NCBI GenBank assembly: GCA_027625915.1
Contig: JANTQA010000029.1
Location: forward strand, 3,410,001 to 3,474,000
Direction: 5' to 3'
Origin: Anaeramoeba flamelloides
Taxonomy: Eukaryota > Metamonada > Anaeramoebidae
Length of the DNA: 64,000 nucleotides
In this document: in pieces, positions 24,881 through 36,500 of the stretch
Layout: every line of letters starts with the position of its first letter
Position numbering within the stretch: the stretch's first letter is position 1
Notes under the pieces: model-generated
Told to the model about the DNA's origin: nothing
Database searches by the model: none
What the model saw: only the letters and a program-made list of their open reading frames with translations
Program-made: the position numbers and the translations under genes

Positions 24881-27103
24881 TTTGTGAAACATTTTATCTC
24901 AAAACAAATTTGAATATTTTTTACTGAAAGATTATCATTTTGTGAAAATATGTTACCAATGAACACAAATGGATTGCACCATAAATGGGTCCTAATTTTC
25001 ATTCAGCTTACCAAAAAATGATTTTAAAAGAATACATTTCAAATTTTTAATTCCATAAATTAGCTTATTATTATTCTTTTCACTTTAGAATTGAGGTCTT
25101 TGGAAATTTATTAAAACTCTTGAAACTTTGATTTTTTTTTTTGGAAAGCTGACTGAATATTTGGATCCTTTTGTATTGTAATTAATAGTATAAATGGAAT
25201 CCTCCATAATGACTAGACCCTGAAAATATCACAGACTTGGAAATTGATAAAATCATAAAAACAAAAGTTTTCACTTTTTAAATATGGTTCAAATAAAAAT
25301 TGAGAAAACATTTTCAAATCCTCTACATTTTTCTTTTTTAATTAACAATTCTTCTTTTCGTTTTGGTTTATTAGTTTACCCAAATTTTATTTAATAAAGA
25401 CAAAAAAAAAACAATCAAAAAATATAAATAAAAAACACAACTTTCCTCTGTTTCAACTAAAAACTCTATTAAAAGAAAAATATGGAAAAGAATTGGCAAT
25501 TTTTTTCTCATTATTATTTCAAAAAATGTAGATCTTAATCTTAGTTTGGAAAAGTTTTTTGAAATTTTTGTTCATTTTCTCTTTCACTAAACAGTTTCAA
25601 TTAAAGTCAGAAAAAAAAATATAAAAAAAAAACAAAATAACAAAGAGAAATTGAACTTTGAAGAGAAAGAACAAAATTCTATTTGCCTAAATTTTCTCAA
25701 TTATAGCCTGAGTAGGAACAATTCCTTTTTTTTGATCTGATTACAACTGGTTTTTGAATTGTTTTTTCAAAAGAAATATTATTCTCTTTTACAACTCCTT
25801 AAACCAAACTAACTGGAATTCTCAAGATTCACTTCAACAATCTTTTCTCACATTTTTTCAAAATAAATTTGATCGAACTCACCATTCAAATCTTTACTCT
25901 TTCTTTAATTTCGAGAGTTATTCGCAAATATTACTTTAAAAAAAAAATATCAATTCTTTTTTAAATTGATCAACATCAAATTCCAAAAAACAATTCACTC
26001 TTTTTTGAAATCAAATTTTTCTTTTAAAAATACAAATTCAAGTAAATAAAAAATATAGAATTTCAAAAACATTCTTTTGGTTGAAAAAGGTGTTTCACCT
26101 CATTTTATTCAAAGATCAACTGTAACTAAAAATTTATTTTTTAAAAAAAAATCAGAATTCTATTTTTAATAGCTTTTTCAATTGAGAAAAAACAAGGAAA
26201 AATAATCCTAAAGCAACTCAAGAGAGAAAAGATAGATTTAAAGCGATTTCAAAAATCTTCTTTTGAAACGACAAATTCTTTTGATAAAATAAAAAGTCAA
26301 TTTCTTTTTTAAAAAGAGAAACAAGATCTATTTTTTTAAAAACAACGAGACACTATTTTATCACCTCCTTTGTTAAAAGTTTCAAATTATTAAGAGCAAA
26401 ATTGATCTTTCTCATTTGAAAAATTTTTATAACAAATCATCAAAAAAAAGAGGGAAGTGAGAAAGGTTTTGGGTTATATTCGATTCCAAGTGTTGATGTT
26501 ATCGTTTAGATTTATTCTCATTTTTTGAAAAAAATTTTCACTTTAATTGAATTTATTGAAAACAAGTGATATCTTTGATCAGTACACCAATTTACAAAAT
26601 TTCTGGGGTATTTAAAATTGAAAAAGACATTTCAAGAAGAAAAAAGAATGAGAAAAAGAAAAAAAATTAAATGTGAAATAAGGGGTTTTTATTCATTTTG
26701 ATATTTTGAGTGAAATTCGATTCTAATTCAAAAAAAAAAATCAACTTTAGGTTTTATTTTTAGGAACAAAAGTTTTTTTTTTTTTTGAAAAAGGAAAAAT
26801 TAAAAACAAATCGAAAAAATCACACAAAATTCAAAAAAATTGATTGAATAATAAAGGATCTAATAACAAAAAGAAACCAAAAGAAACTGTAAATTCTTTC
26901 AAAAATCTTTTAGGTTTCTTTTCAAAGTAAAAAGAAAATAATAATAATAATAACAAAAACAAGAACAGGAAAAAGAAAAAAAAGAAGTATAAAAAAAAAA
27001 AATCTAATAACAGTAAAGTAAAAAATACACCAAAATTTTCGTAGTTTTACAAAAAATTTTAATCTTAAATGGTTTTTGTTGTTGATGACGTTGTTGTTTT
27101 TGT

Positions 27104-27844
27104 TTAGTTTTTTCCCCAATTAAAAACCATTCTCTTTCGGCTTCGATCATTAATTTTTTGAAATCCGATTCGTTCCAAGTATGCGATTACACCACGCTGT
27201 AAATTCTTCGAGGTAACAACACTTTTGTTTATTTGTGTATAAATGACAAAAAGCCTTTTGTCAATAACAATTTTTTCTTTGGTTTTCAAGGCATCTGGGA
27301 AACCAGATAAAAGTGTGTTGTCATACAACTTGAAAGCAATAAGTCTTTGACGCCAAGAGGGACTTGGGTTTGACATTAAAAAGCTACTAAGTTCGCTGAA
27401 GTTCATTTGTTCATGATTTTCAAGTGAAATGATTGTTTCACTTTCCAAATCAAATTGATCAATAAAACCTTCCGAGTTTGGATCGTTTTGTGGCAAGATT
27501 TCTCGAACATTCATTTTTTCTGTTAAGGGTTCTTGTTTGTGCGTTTTTATTGGTCTTCTTTTTGTTGACAAAAGTTTTGTCAGAATGAAAAGTCCAAGTG
27601 AAGACTATTGATGTTTTAATAAAAAAAAAAATCAAAATTTGATTAATCAAGTCAATTCCAATTTATTTTAAAAAAAAAAAAAGAATAGCTTTTATTTTAA
27701 AAAAAGCGAGTTATTTACCGAATAGTCAAAATTTCCACAAGATAGGAATTTTAAAGCTTCTGATCTTTCACAGCCAAGTTCTAAAGTAAAGTCAGAGACT
27801 AATTGTTCTCGTTTTTTTGTGGTGACTGTCGTTAAACCTAGCAT
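27104..27844 (-). CDS. Small protein with UBA-like N-terminus, 2 exons
   Basis: I do not recognise this gene. Exons 27844-27719 and 27604-27104 join in phase 0 (donor GTAAAT, acceptor ATAG) to give 208 residues. Residues 13-50 (REQLVSDFTLELGCERSEAL, then KFLSCGNFDYSSLGLF) have the three-helix pattern of UBA or UBA-like domains, which bind ubiquitin or partner proteins. The middle is polar. The C-terminal half, around WRQRLIAFKLYDNTLL and GVIAYLERIGFQ, looks like a folded alpha/beta segment without a known motif. The ATG is preceded by TTTTAG, which could be an acceptor, and the frame is open three codons upstream of the ATG, so a missing 5' exon is possible. Calling it a ubiquitin-binding adaptor would be inference only. 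Confidence 0.7.
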
Positions 27845-30800
27845 TTGATAAAGCTAAAACAAAAAATCTGTTTTGGGTGTGGCAAAGAGTAAAAATAAAT
27901 TAAAAAATCTATTAAAAAAAAATTAAAACAAAAAGAAAAAAATGAAATTATATTTGCCATAAATCTTTATAATTTTCAATAAGGGAACAAGATTAACTAT
28001 ATTTCAAACTCGGAACCTTTTTTATTTTTTGTTTTGACAACCAAAGAGGATTCTAAAATCAATTAACTTTGGAAATTTTGATCTTAAAATTAAATTTGTT
28101 GAAAATTAGTATTTAATTTTTATAAAATAAAAAGATTCTTTTTGAACCCCAAAAAAATATCTCTCTATTTCGAATTGGGTCCAAAGACAGAAAAAGAAAT
28201 TCTAAAAAAAATTGATTAAATCTATTTACCAAAGTGACAAACTTATTCGAAAAGATATTTTTACCGTTTATAAAAAAAAAACATCAAATTGATCAATTTA
28301 AAAATCAAAGTAAAAAAAAGAGATTTTTTTTTTAGGTTTTAGATCACCAAAATTTCATTTTTCAGCAAATCAGGTAATAATTGAAGAAAGTATGAGTTAG
28401 TTTGAACCTAAAGAATCAAAGTATCCTTTTCTTAAATAATTAGAAAATTATTCTCTTTTAGTTGACGAATTATTTTTTCGTTTTTATCCTCAATCATTTT
28501 TTTATGATTGTATTGAAAAATATTTTAACTTTAAACTATTTGTTTTTTAACCACAATTTCTTTTAATGATCAAAATTGTCTTTTTTTGATTTAGTGTTTC
28601 AAACAAAGGGGTGAAAAAATAATTCTTTTTCCAACAAGTTGATAATATTGATTTTATTTTCAGAAACAAAATAAATGGATTAAAAAACATTACCATCCCT
28701 TTTCTTTTAACTTCTTCACTCTTTAAAAGTTCTTAATTCTTTCCAAAATTTTCTCAATTCAAATTAGTGGGTATATGAGATTTCAAAAATAAAGGGAAAA
28801 AAAATTATCCATCCTTTCCTTTTTTTTTTTATAGAGTTTTTAAAAGAAATAGAAATAAAAAATATGATTTCCATTTTGTTGTTTAGTTCTATTTTTATTG
28901 TATATATTGGATAATTGTTGTGTGGACGAAGTGTTCTAAATGAAAACGATTTTGAATATTTGAAAAACAATAACTCTGCAAAATTCCCCTACTTTGAGGT
29001 ATAAGCATCTTCCAAGTAGAAGTCGAAAAATAATGTATGGTATTATTGAATGTAGCTCATATTAGTGCGTCATGGTTCAAATATCTCCAAAAAATTTATT
29101 GGTAAAGTAGTACTATTTGTCTGATAAATTAAAAAACGATCCTTGTCTCTGTAAAACATTCAACCATTTACCGAAAAAATATGAATTTCTAACAAATATA
29201 AAAGTTGAATCATCAATCTAGAGACTCCAAAGTTGTACAATATTTTTAACAAATTTATCCCGATATTAAGATTAGTCGTGAAAAAATTCAATTTATATAA
29301 AAAAAACTCAGTAATTAACAAGAAAATGATTTTGATGTATTATTTCTCAAATCATGGAAATATATTAGAGGTTTTGATTATAACTTGTATTATAATGATA
29401 TGAAGAATAAAATCACAGTAATCTGAAAAAATCGCGATTAGTCGTACTTTATTGTAAAAAAACATAAAATCGCGATAAAATAAAAATCACGATAAAAAAA
29501 TTATTTTTTTAAAATCGATTTAATAAAAATTACTTAAATTTTAGGAGGTTTGAGACTTTTAGAAAGTTTAACCCTTTAAAAATGTTTGAACATATTTGAA
29601 AGAGTTACGAATTGTCTTCAAGTGTTTGAAAGTTTTGAAAGACCGAAAACTTTTATAAAGGGAATGAGTTTGGTTTGTTGTGGAAAAAAAATTTTATTCT
29701 TTTCATTTTTTTTTTTTTTAACAAAATATCAAATCTCAAACAAATTTTATGATCAAACTAATAATTATCCATTTCAGCAATACGCTTGAATATAAAATAG
29801 ATGTGTTTTCAAAAAATGGAGTTGTTACATTCACAATTTTAAATAGCCAAAAAGAATAGAGAATAATTTTCCTTCTTATTGATGATCGATCAAACAAAAA
29901 CCCCTAAGCTCTAATTGTGTTTTCTGTACAATACAAAGATGCCCAAAAAAGAAGAAGAAGAAGAAGAAGGCAACAATTGTATAAAAAATCTTAATAATTG
30001 GTGATCATCTGGCAAGGATGTTGTGAAAGCTTTGTAAAAGTTATCCAACTCATTTTAGCTTTCTAAGAAATATTGAAAATGTTTTAACCTCAAGAACACA
30101 ATCTTTAAAGAACAGACAATGGGTTGGTTGTTTTAGAAGCTAATGATTCAAGGTAATTTCCAACACCACGATTAACTGAAAAAATATTTATTTCTCTTTA
30201 GTTCTTATTGTTGTTGATCTAAAAGGATCGATAGCCTTGACAACCAAACCAAATGAAAACACAATAAAACTCTTTGATCTGATCCTCGATTGGATCAAGT
30301 ATCTTTTTTGTTGTTTTTTCAAAGGATGACTTTTTTTCACCTAATATATTTTTTGATCAAAAAAAATTTAATTGTAAAAATATTTCTCAATTAGCCCAAA
30401 AACCCATCAAATATTATATCGCGATTACTTTTTAATTCGATATATTAGCATTTATCACGATTTTATAATAATTATCGCGATTTTATAGAATATCGCGATT
30501 TGTTCCAAAATCGAGATAATATTGAATATCGCGATGTTCTGATATTATCGCGATTTGATTGAAATTATCGCGATTTTTGTAGCCTTATCGTGAATTAAGC
30601 ATGTTATCATCAAAACCTCTAATATTTTCATAAATGGTAAAAAACATCTATTTCTTTAAATATCTCTGAATTTGATATCATCCATTTACAAAGAGAGCCA
30701 CTAATAAAGAGGATTTTCTATGCAATGCAAAAACAAATGCCGAACTTTTTTGGTAATACTTTATTTAAAAACTCTATACAGATAATAACAAAATTACTAA

Positions 30801-31347
30801 CAAGTTCGGTATGTGTAACAAAATTATTGATAGCATTCCCAATTTCATACGAATTTTAAATTCATGTTTACAATCCAAACAAACAGAATTAATTTTAGTG
30901 TTGATCTTTTTAATGTAAAACGAAAAATCAAAATAAATAGTTTTTTTTTTTCAGAAAATTAATCAATAAAGCAATGGTTTGTAATTATCTTTTATTTTTT
31001 GCGAATTAAATAATAAACAAATAAAGATGTTATAATAATCATAATAAATGTAAATTAGATTTTAAAATGGAATCATTTTGTTGACCATTATTCATTAATT
31101 TAATTTGTTTTGTATCTAGTTAATAACCATTCAAATTTTTTTTAAAATATTTTTAATAAGGCATGATCTTTTTTTAAAAAAATATAATAAAAAAATCCAA
31201 TCATGCCCATTAAAATTATATATATATATACAAACATACATATATAACTTATTTTGATATCAAAAACAAATGATTCATTATTATGAGTATTAAAATAAAT
31301 ATTTTTGTATCTTACTTAAATAGAATTATTTTCAATAATAGTATGAA
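27845..31347. other. Intergenic region with one complete TIR element
   Basis: The first 1.5 kb holds no recognised feature except a possible 5' exon of the UBA-like gene. The ATCGCGAT element occupies 29363-30622. The last 700 bases, after the stop of the large gene on the other side, are AT-rich with a short TA repeat at about 31219. Confidence 0.6.
29363..30622. mobile_element. 1.26-kb TIR element with ATCGCGAT palindromes
   Basis: It begins TTAGAGGTTTTGATTATAAC and ends GTTATCATCAAAACCTCTAA, a near-perfect inverted pair. Both ends carry clusters of the palindromic ATCGCGAT (about 29437-29490 on the left; about seven copies or variants in 30418-30600 on the right). Subterminal motif clusters like this are known binding sites for transposases of CACTA and hAT type. 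The interior has no long reading frame, so it is non-autonomous. The family is not certain. Confidence 0.8.
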
Positions 31348-33471
31348 TTAATTTTTAGATTTTTTAGAATTTTCAAAACGTAAAAAAAACTTGATTCCAT
31401 AAGAATAGTCCTCATGATTTTTTAATTTTTTTAACAATTTTGAGCAATAGTTATTATTCATTATTGTATTGTAAATATTACTAATTTCAATAAAGGGGTA
31501 ACCGGAAAAATCCTTATCAAATTTTTTAAAGTTTAAATGTAATCTGGTATACCAAATAGTTTTGATGAGATATTGTATAAATTTTTTTCGATCGTCGAGT
31601 AAGGATTTTAAAGGATCCTTTTTGTACCATCTGTAATGCTTTTTATTTTGCCTTTTCACCCTTTTTTCATTTATTTGAACAATTTTTAATATCTTATTAA
31701 AATATTTTGCTTGGTAAGCGATCGCAATGGGATCATTTGGTGTCATTAAAAATTTTTTGAGGATATCTTCATTGATTAGCAAGGTAAGAGTTTCTGAATG
31801 GTGGGCAATTGTCTGATAAAATAATTTCCAAGATTTTTTCGTCGAATTATGATCAAGAGTGCTAAAACAAAATAATTTTAAATACCCATATAATAAATTA
31901 TCTTGATAGACTGATAAATAGATAGTTCTTTCTCTTAATAAAAATTTTAAAGAATCTAATATATATTCTTTACATGGGTTTTTTTGATTATTAATTCTAT
32001 ATAGCAACTTGAAAAATCTAAAAACATCGCTTTTTACAAAATTAACACCCAATTGTAAATCTAAAAATGGATCGTTTGCAATTTTTGGATTACTTGCGCT
32101 CACTTTTTTGATTGAATAAATAATTTTTTTAAAACTTCGATTTTGCTGGTTATTGTTCACTATGGGGGTAGATTTTAATTTTGATTTGTTTGTTATTGGT
32201 ATAAAAGTAGCTGAGGGGAACGTTGAAGATTGCTTTAAGGATGATGCTTTTGTAAGCTTTTTAGTTCTTGTTGGCCCCTTTGACATTAAATTTGGGTACA
32301 AAGATAACGGCTGTGATAATGACGATGAAGATGGCTTTGGCTTTGGGGTTATATTTGTCTTTGGTTTTGGCCTTGGCTTTGGTTTTTGCTTTGGCTTTGG
32401 CTTTGGCTTTGGCTTTGGCTTTGGCTTTGGCTTTGGCTTTGGCTTTGATTTTGGCTTTGACTTTGATTTTAGGTTAGGAGAAGAATGTGATTTCAATGGT
32501 TTGTACCATCGTTTTCTGTCATTATTGGTAAGTAGTTCTACGCCCCTGCCTTCATAAGCAAAGCATGGCCCGATTATTAGATTTAAATAATATAAACATT
32601 TTAAATATTTGGAAAGAAATCGTGTAACAAAAACCATATCTGAAAAGTTCTTTGTTAGATTTAGTTCAATTTTTCGAATAAATTCTCTCCCAAACCTACC
32701 TGCAAATAAATTCGTCGTTTGAAAATCTATTAAGGAATGATTATGAAGAATTTTTTTAAAAAATGGGATATAAAAATGTGTTATGCTTCTAATTAAAGTT
32801 GAAGTTAAATCAATATTATTATTTTTTCCAATTAATCCATATTGTTTAATTTCCTGAATAATTCTTTCTGGATCTTGATAATCTTCATATAGCTTTGGAT
32901 TTTGAAGAATATTTTTTTCAATTTTAAATTCCTTATCAAATTCATAGGATTCTTTTGGGTCGTTGCTTGGCTTTGATTTGAAAAAACTTTTTAAAAAAAA
33001 TTTTGAATTTTCTGAAAAATAATTAATATAATACTTTTTTAATTGTGGCTGTTGAAGAAAATTCCACATGATAATTGATGAATTTTTTGTATACGAATAT
33101 TTTGAGGTTGAAAATTTAAATAAAAATTTTGTAAAGTCAATTTCTTTGCTTAATAATAAATTTTTGAATGTAGGATCTCTAATTTTGATAATTCGTGTAA
33201 ATAAAAATAAAAAATATGTTGTAATTGTTGAGGATTTGCTTGATAGCCCCTGAAATAATAATTCAATTTCTTTATAATCATTGTTTGATAATGAAATGAT
33301 TAATGCATTTATTAAATCTTTTTTTTTTTTTCTTAAAATTGCTAATAATGTGTCATTTTGGTTTTTTTTTTTGATTTTTTCGACAGAATAAAATTTTAGA
33401 ATTAAATTCAAATAATACAACAAACATATGTCTTCTTGAAATAATAAAAATGTTGTATTTTCATTGAAGAG

Positions 33472-33506
<35 letters not shown>

Positions 33507-36500
33507 TTCGTATTTTTTTGTTTTAGTTAATCAAATAAAAATTTAAAAAAATTTAGATGAAAAATAGAATCGTGATAATAAAAGTATATGAGCTAAACTA
33601 TATTTTCAAAATTGTGACCCAGTTGAAATAATAAATTGAAAAAAAAATTTTGAAAATCAAAAAAAAAAGAAAAAGAAAAAGAAAAAAAAAAGAAAAATAA
33701 AGAAAATGAAAGAAAAGTAGCAAAAAGTAAAGAAAAATAAAAAAATTGACTGAGCAAAACAAAAATTTGCAAAATTAGAAAAAAGAATCTTGATCTAAAA
33801 ATTGAAAAATTTATTTTTAGAAGAATATTTAATTAAAACTCATAGGATTTGTTCTATTTCTTTTATTAAAATGGGTCAATATGACTAAAAAGGATTTTAC
33901 ATCTAATTCAGTGATTAAAAAAATAGTGATAATAGAGAAATAATCTTGTAAATGAAAAATAAAAAAACTTACTATTTGAATATAATAAATTATTTCTTTA
34001 AAATATGGAAATATTTGAAATGTGCTAAGATTTAATTGATAAATTGAATAATTAATAAAATATAATTGTTCCAGGTTTTTGGTATCAATTGAAAATAAAA
34101 TTTGTTCTATTCCTTCTGACGTTGATAAAAATTTTGAAATTAAATGTACAATTTTAATATGTGTATTTTTATTATTTGTATTGTTAAATAGCGAAATAAT
34201 TAAATTGAAATTTTCTTGATTTATAATTGAAAACATTTTTTTGAATATTGAATTTTTTTTTGTCCAGATTTTAAAATTAAAAATACTTTGCTGAAGAGTT
34301 AATATTTTTAATAAATCATTAATTCCACAATTTTTTTGTTTTTGAAAATTATCTAGTATTATTTTATTTTCTTTTTTTAACTATTTTAATTTAATAATAA
34401 TAATAAGAGAAAGAAGAAAAAAAATAAGAAGAAGAATAAGAGTAAATAATAATAAGACTGAATTGAATTTAATTTCGGATAATAATTAAGAAAAATAAAG
34501 AATAATTTACAGATTTTGTATCAAAATTGGGAGAATAATGATAATATTTTTGTTGGAAATGTGATGAATTTTCAAAACTTTGATATTGTTTCGCAACTGC
34601 TTTATAATTTTTGGTTTCAAAAAAAGAAGACCAAGAAATATTGTTTGTAAATTCAAAAGGTGGTACAATAAAATTTATTTCTTGATATTGATTATTTTTT
34701 AAATTTGGGTATCTTTTTTTTTGATATTTTTTTTTAATATTTCTATTTAAAATCGGATAATTCTTATTTATTAATGTCTTTTTCTTTTTCTTTTTCTTTT
34801 TGTTTTTTTGGGATTTATTTTTCTCTGTTACACACTTTTTGTTTTTTTTGTTTTTCTTTTTTTTCTGATTTGTGATATTTGTAATAGTTGTTTCATTTGT
34901 TTCATTTGTTTTGTTTGTGCTATCTGTTTTGTTGTTCTCATTGTTTTTTTTTGTTTCATTGATTTCATTTTTTTCATTTTTTTCATTTGTTTGAATTGTT
35001 TTATATGTCTGATTGGCCTCGTTGGTTTCGTTGGTCTCGTTGGTCTCGTTGGTCTGATTGGTCTGATTGGTTTCATTGGCCTCATTGGTTTCGTTGGTTT
35101 CGTTGGTTTCGTTGGTCTGATTGGCTTCATTAGTTTCATGTGTCTCATTTTTCTCATGTGTCTCATTTTTCTCATTTTTTTCATTGGTTTCATTTATGTC
35201 ATTTTTGTCATTTTTTTGATTTGAGATATTGATTTGTTTTTTTTTTTTTTTTTTTTTTTTTTTCTTTGAAAATTAAAAATTAAAATTTAAATATATGTAA
35301 ATAATAAAAAAAAAAGATGATATTTGTATGTGTAAAATCGATATGTTATTAAAAAAATAATTTGATTCGAATAAATAAATTTAAGACAATTATTAAAAAT
35401 GTAACTGAAGGTAATAAATCAATTAAAAAAATGTAAAAGTATTTCTATCAGAATTGATCAATAATATAATTTTATAAAATTTTACTTTTTATAAAAATAA
35501 TTATAATTTTGGGACTCTTGGATTAAAAAAATAATGTTTATCAATTTTTGAAGCAAAGTTTAATAATAGAAATATATAATATAGCATTTTTCTGTATAAA
35601 ATTTGAAAAATCAATTAATTGCTTTGTTTTTATATAGAAAAAACAAATAAATACAAAATTTAAATTAATTTACAAATTTTGATGAGATTAGTCTACCATT
35701 TTTAAAAATTGGTCGGTTTTTTTTTTTTTTTTTTTATTTGTCAGATTTTGAACCATATCGTAAACTCTAATTCTAAAATTTTTAACACACCAAAATTCGA
35801 TTTTTGAAAAAAAATCTTCTTTAATAAATTCTAGAAGAAATACTGATATTAGAACCATTTACTAATTGAAATTTTTACAATTATTTATAAATTACAATAC
35901 TCACAAAACAAAAAATAAATAATTATCAATACAAATAAATCGTGGGTGTGTGAAAAATTTTGGAGAGAGCAAAACAAAAAAAAAATCAATTGGTAAATTT
36001 GTTTAAATTCAATTAGGAATATTGATCGATCAAATGGTTAGATATCCTTTAACTAATTTTATTTGAGTTCTTCTATTTGGAACAACTCAACTTTAACATT
36101 AAATCAATCATTCGAAAAAAATTTTAATTGAACGAAACTGTGACGTAATTCAAACAATGAAATGAAAACAAAAAACAAAAAGATGAAAAAATTAGATGGA
36201 TATTTTTCAAAAAATCAAAATTCTTTACAATGTGAATGAAATTGTATTATTGTGATTCTTTGGACCGTTTTAAATGTGTAAAACAATTTTTAATTTTTAT
36301 TTTTACTGTTAAGGGTTGTATGAAAGAATTAGTTGATCTGGTAATAAGAAATTTTTGAAGTGAATAAATTTGTAACTTCAAATCCAAAGTGCGTATAAAA
36401 TATACACAGTCATTAGAAGTATTTGAAACTTAATTTATTTTTCTAAAAAAAAATTTGAATTTTAATTTAACATCAATAGTGAGAAATATACCATTTTATG

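Larger units (their letters stand above)
20822..27103. other. 6.3-kb intergenic region, repeats only
   Basis: The region is bounded by the SMC4 start (upstream side) and the stop codon of the UBA-like gene. It contains a 210-bp TIR element (22831-23042), a single matching end near 23727, a C17/A27 block at 24180 and a repeat also found in intron 4 of the large gene. A patch at 23045-23500 has somewhat higher G+C and could be decayed transposon coding sequence. No gene model is supported. Confidence 0.6.

Noticed and set aside
24796-25002. 68-residue minus frame
   Set aside because: It overlaps the repeat shared with 38630-38930, where the frame is not kept.
32153-32557. Plus-strand Gly-Phe and Ala-Leu repeat frames
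   Set aside because: They are antisense to the Lys-Pro coding repeat; the minus frame is supported by splicing and length.
34985-35215. Regular repeats considered as a CRISPR array
   Set aside because: The units are 9 bases without spacers and encode Asn-Glu-Thr in a spliced eukaryotic gene.
34808-35224. Open frame on the plus strand rich in Ile, Gly, Phe, Val and Leu
   Set aside because: It is the antisense of the Asn-Glu-Thr coding repeat; a 9-bp repeat keeps several frames open by itself.
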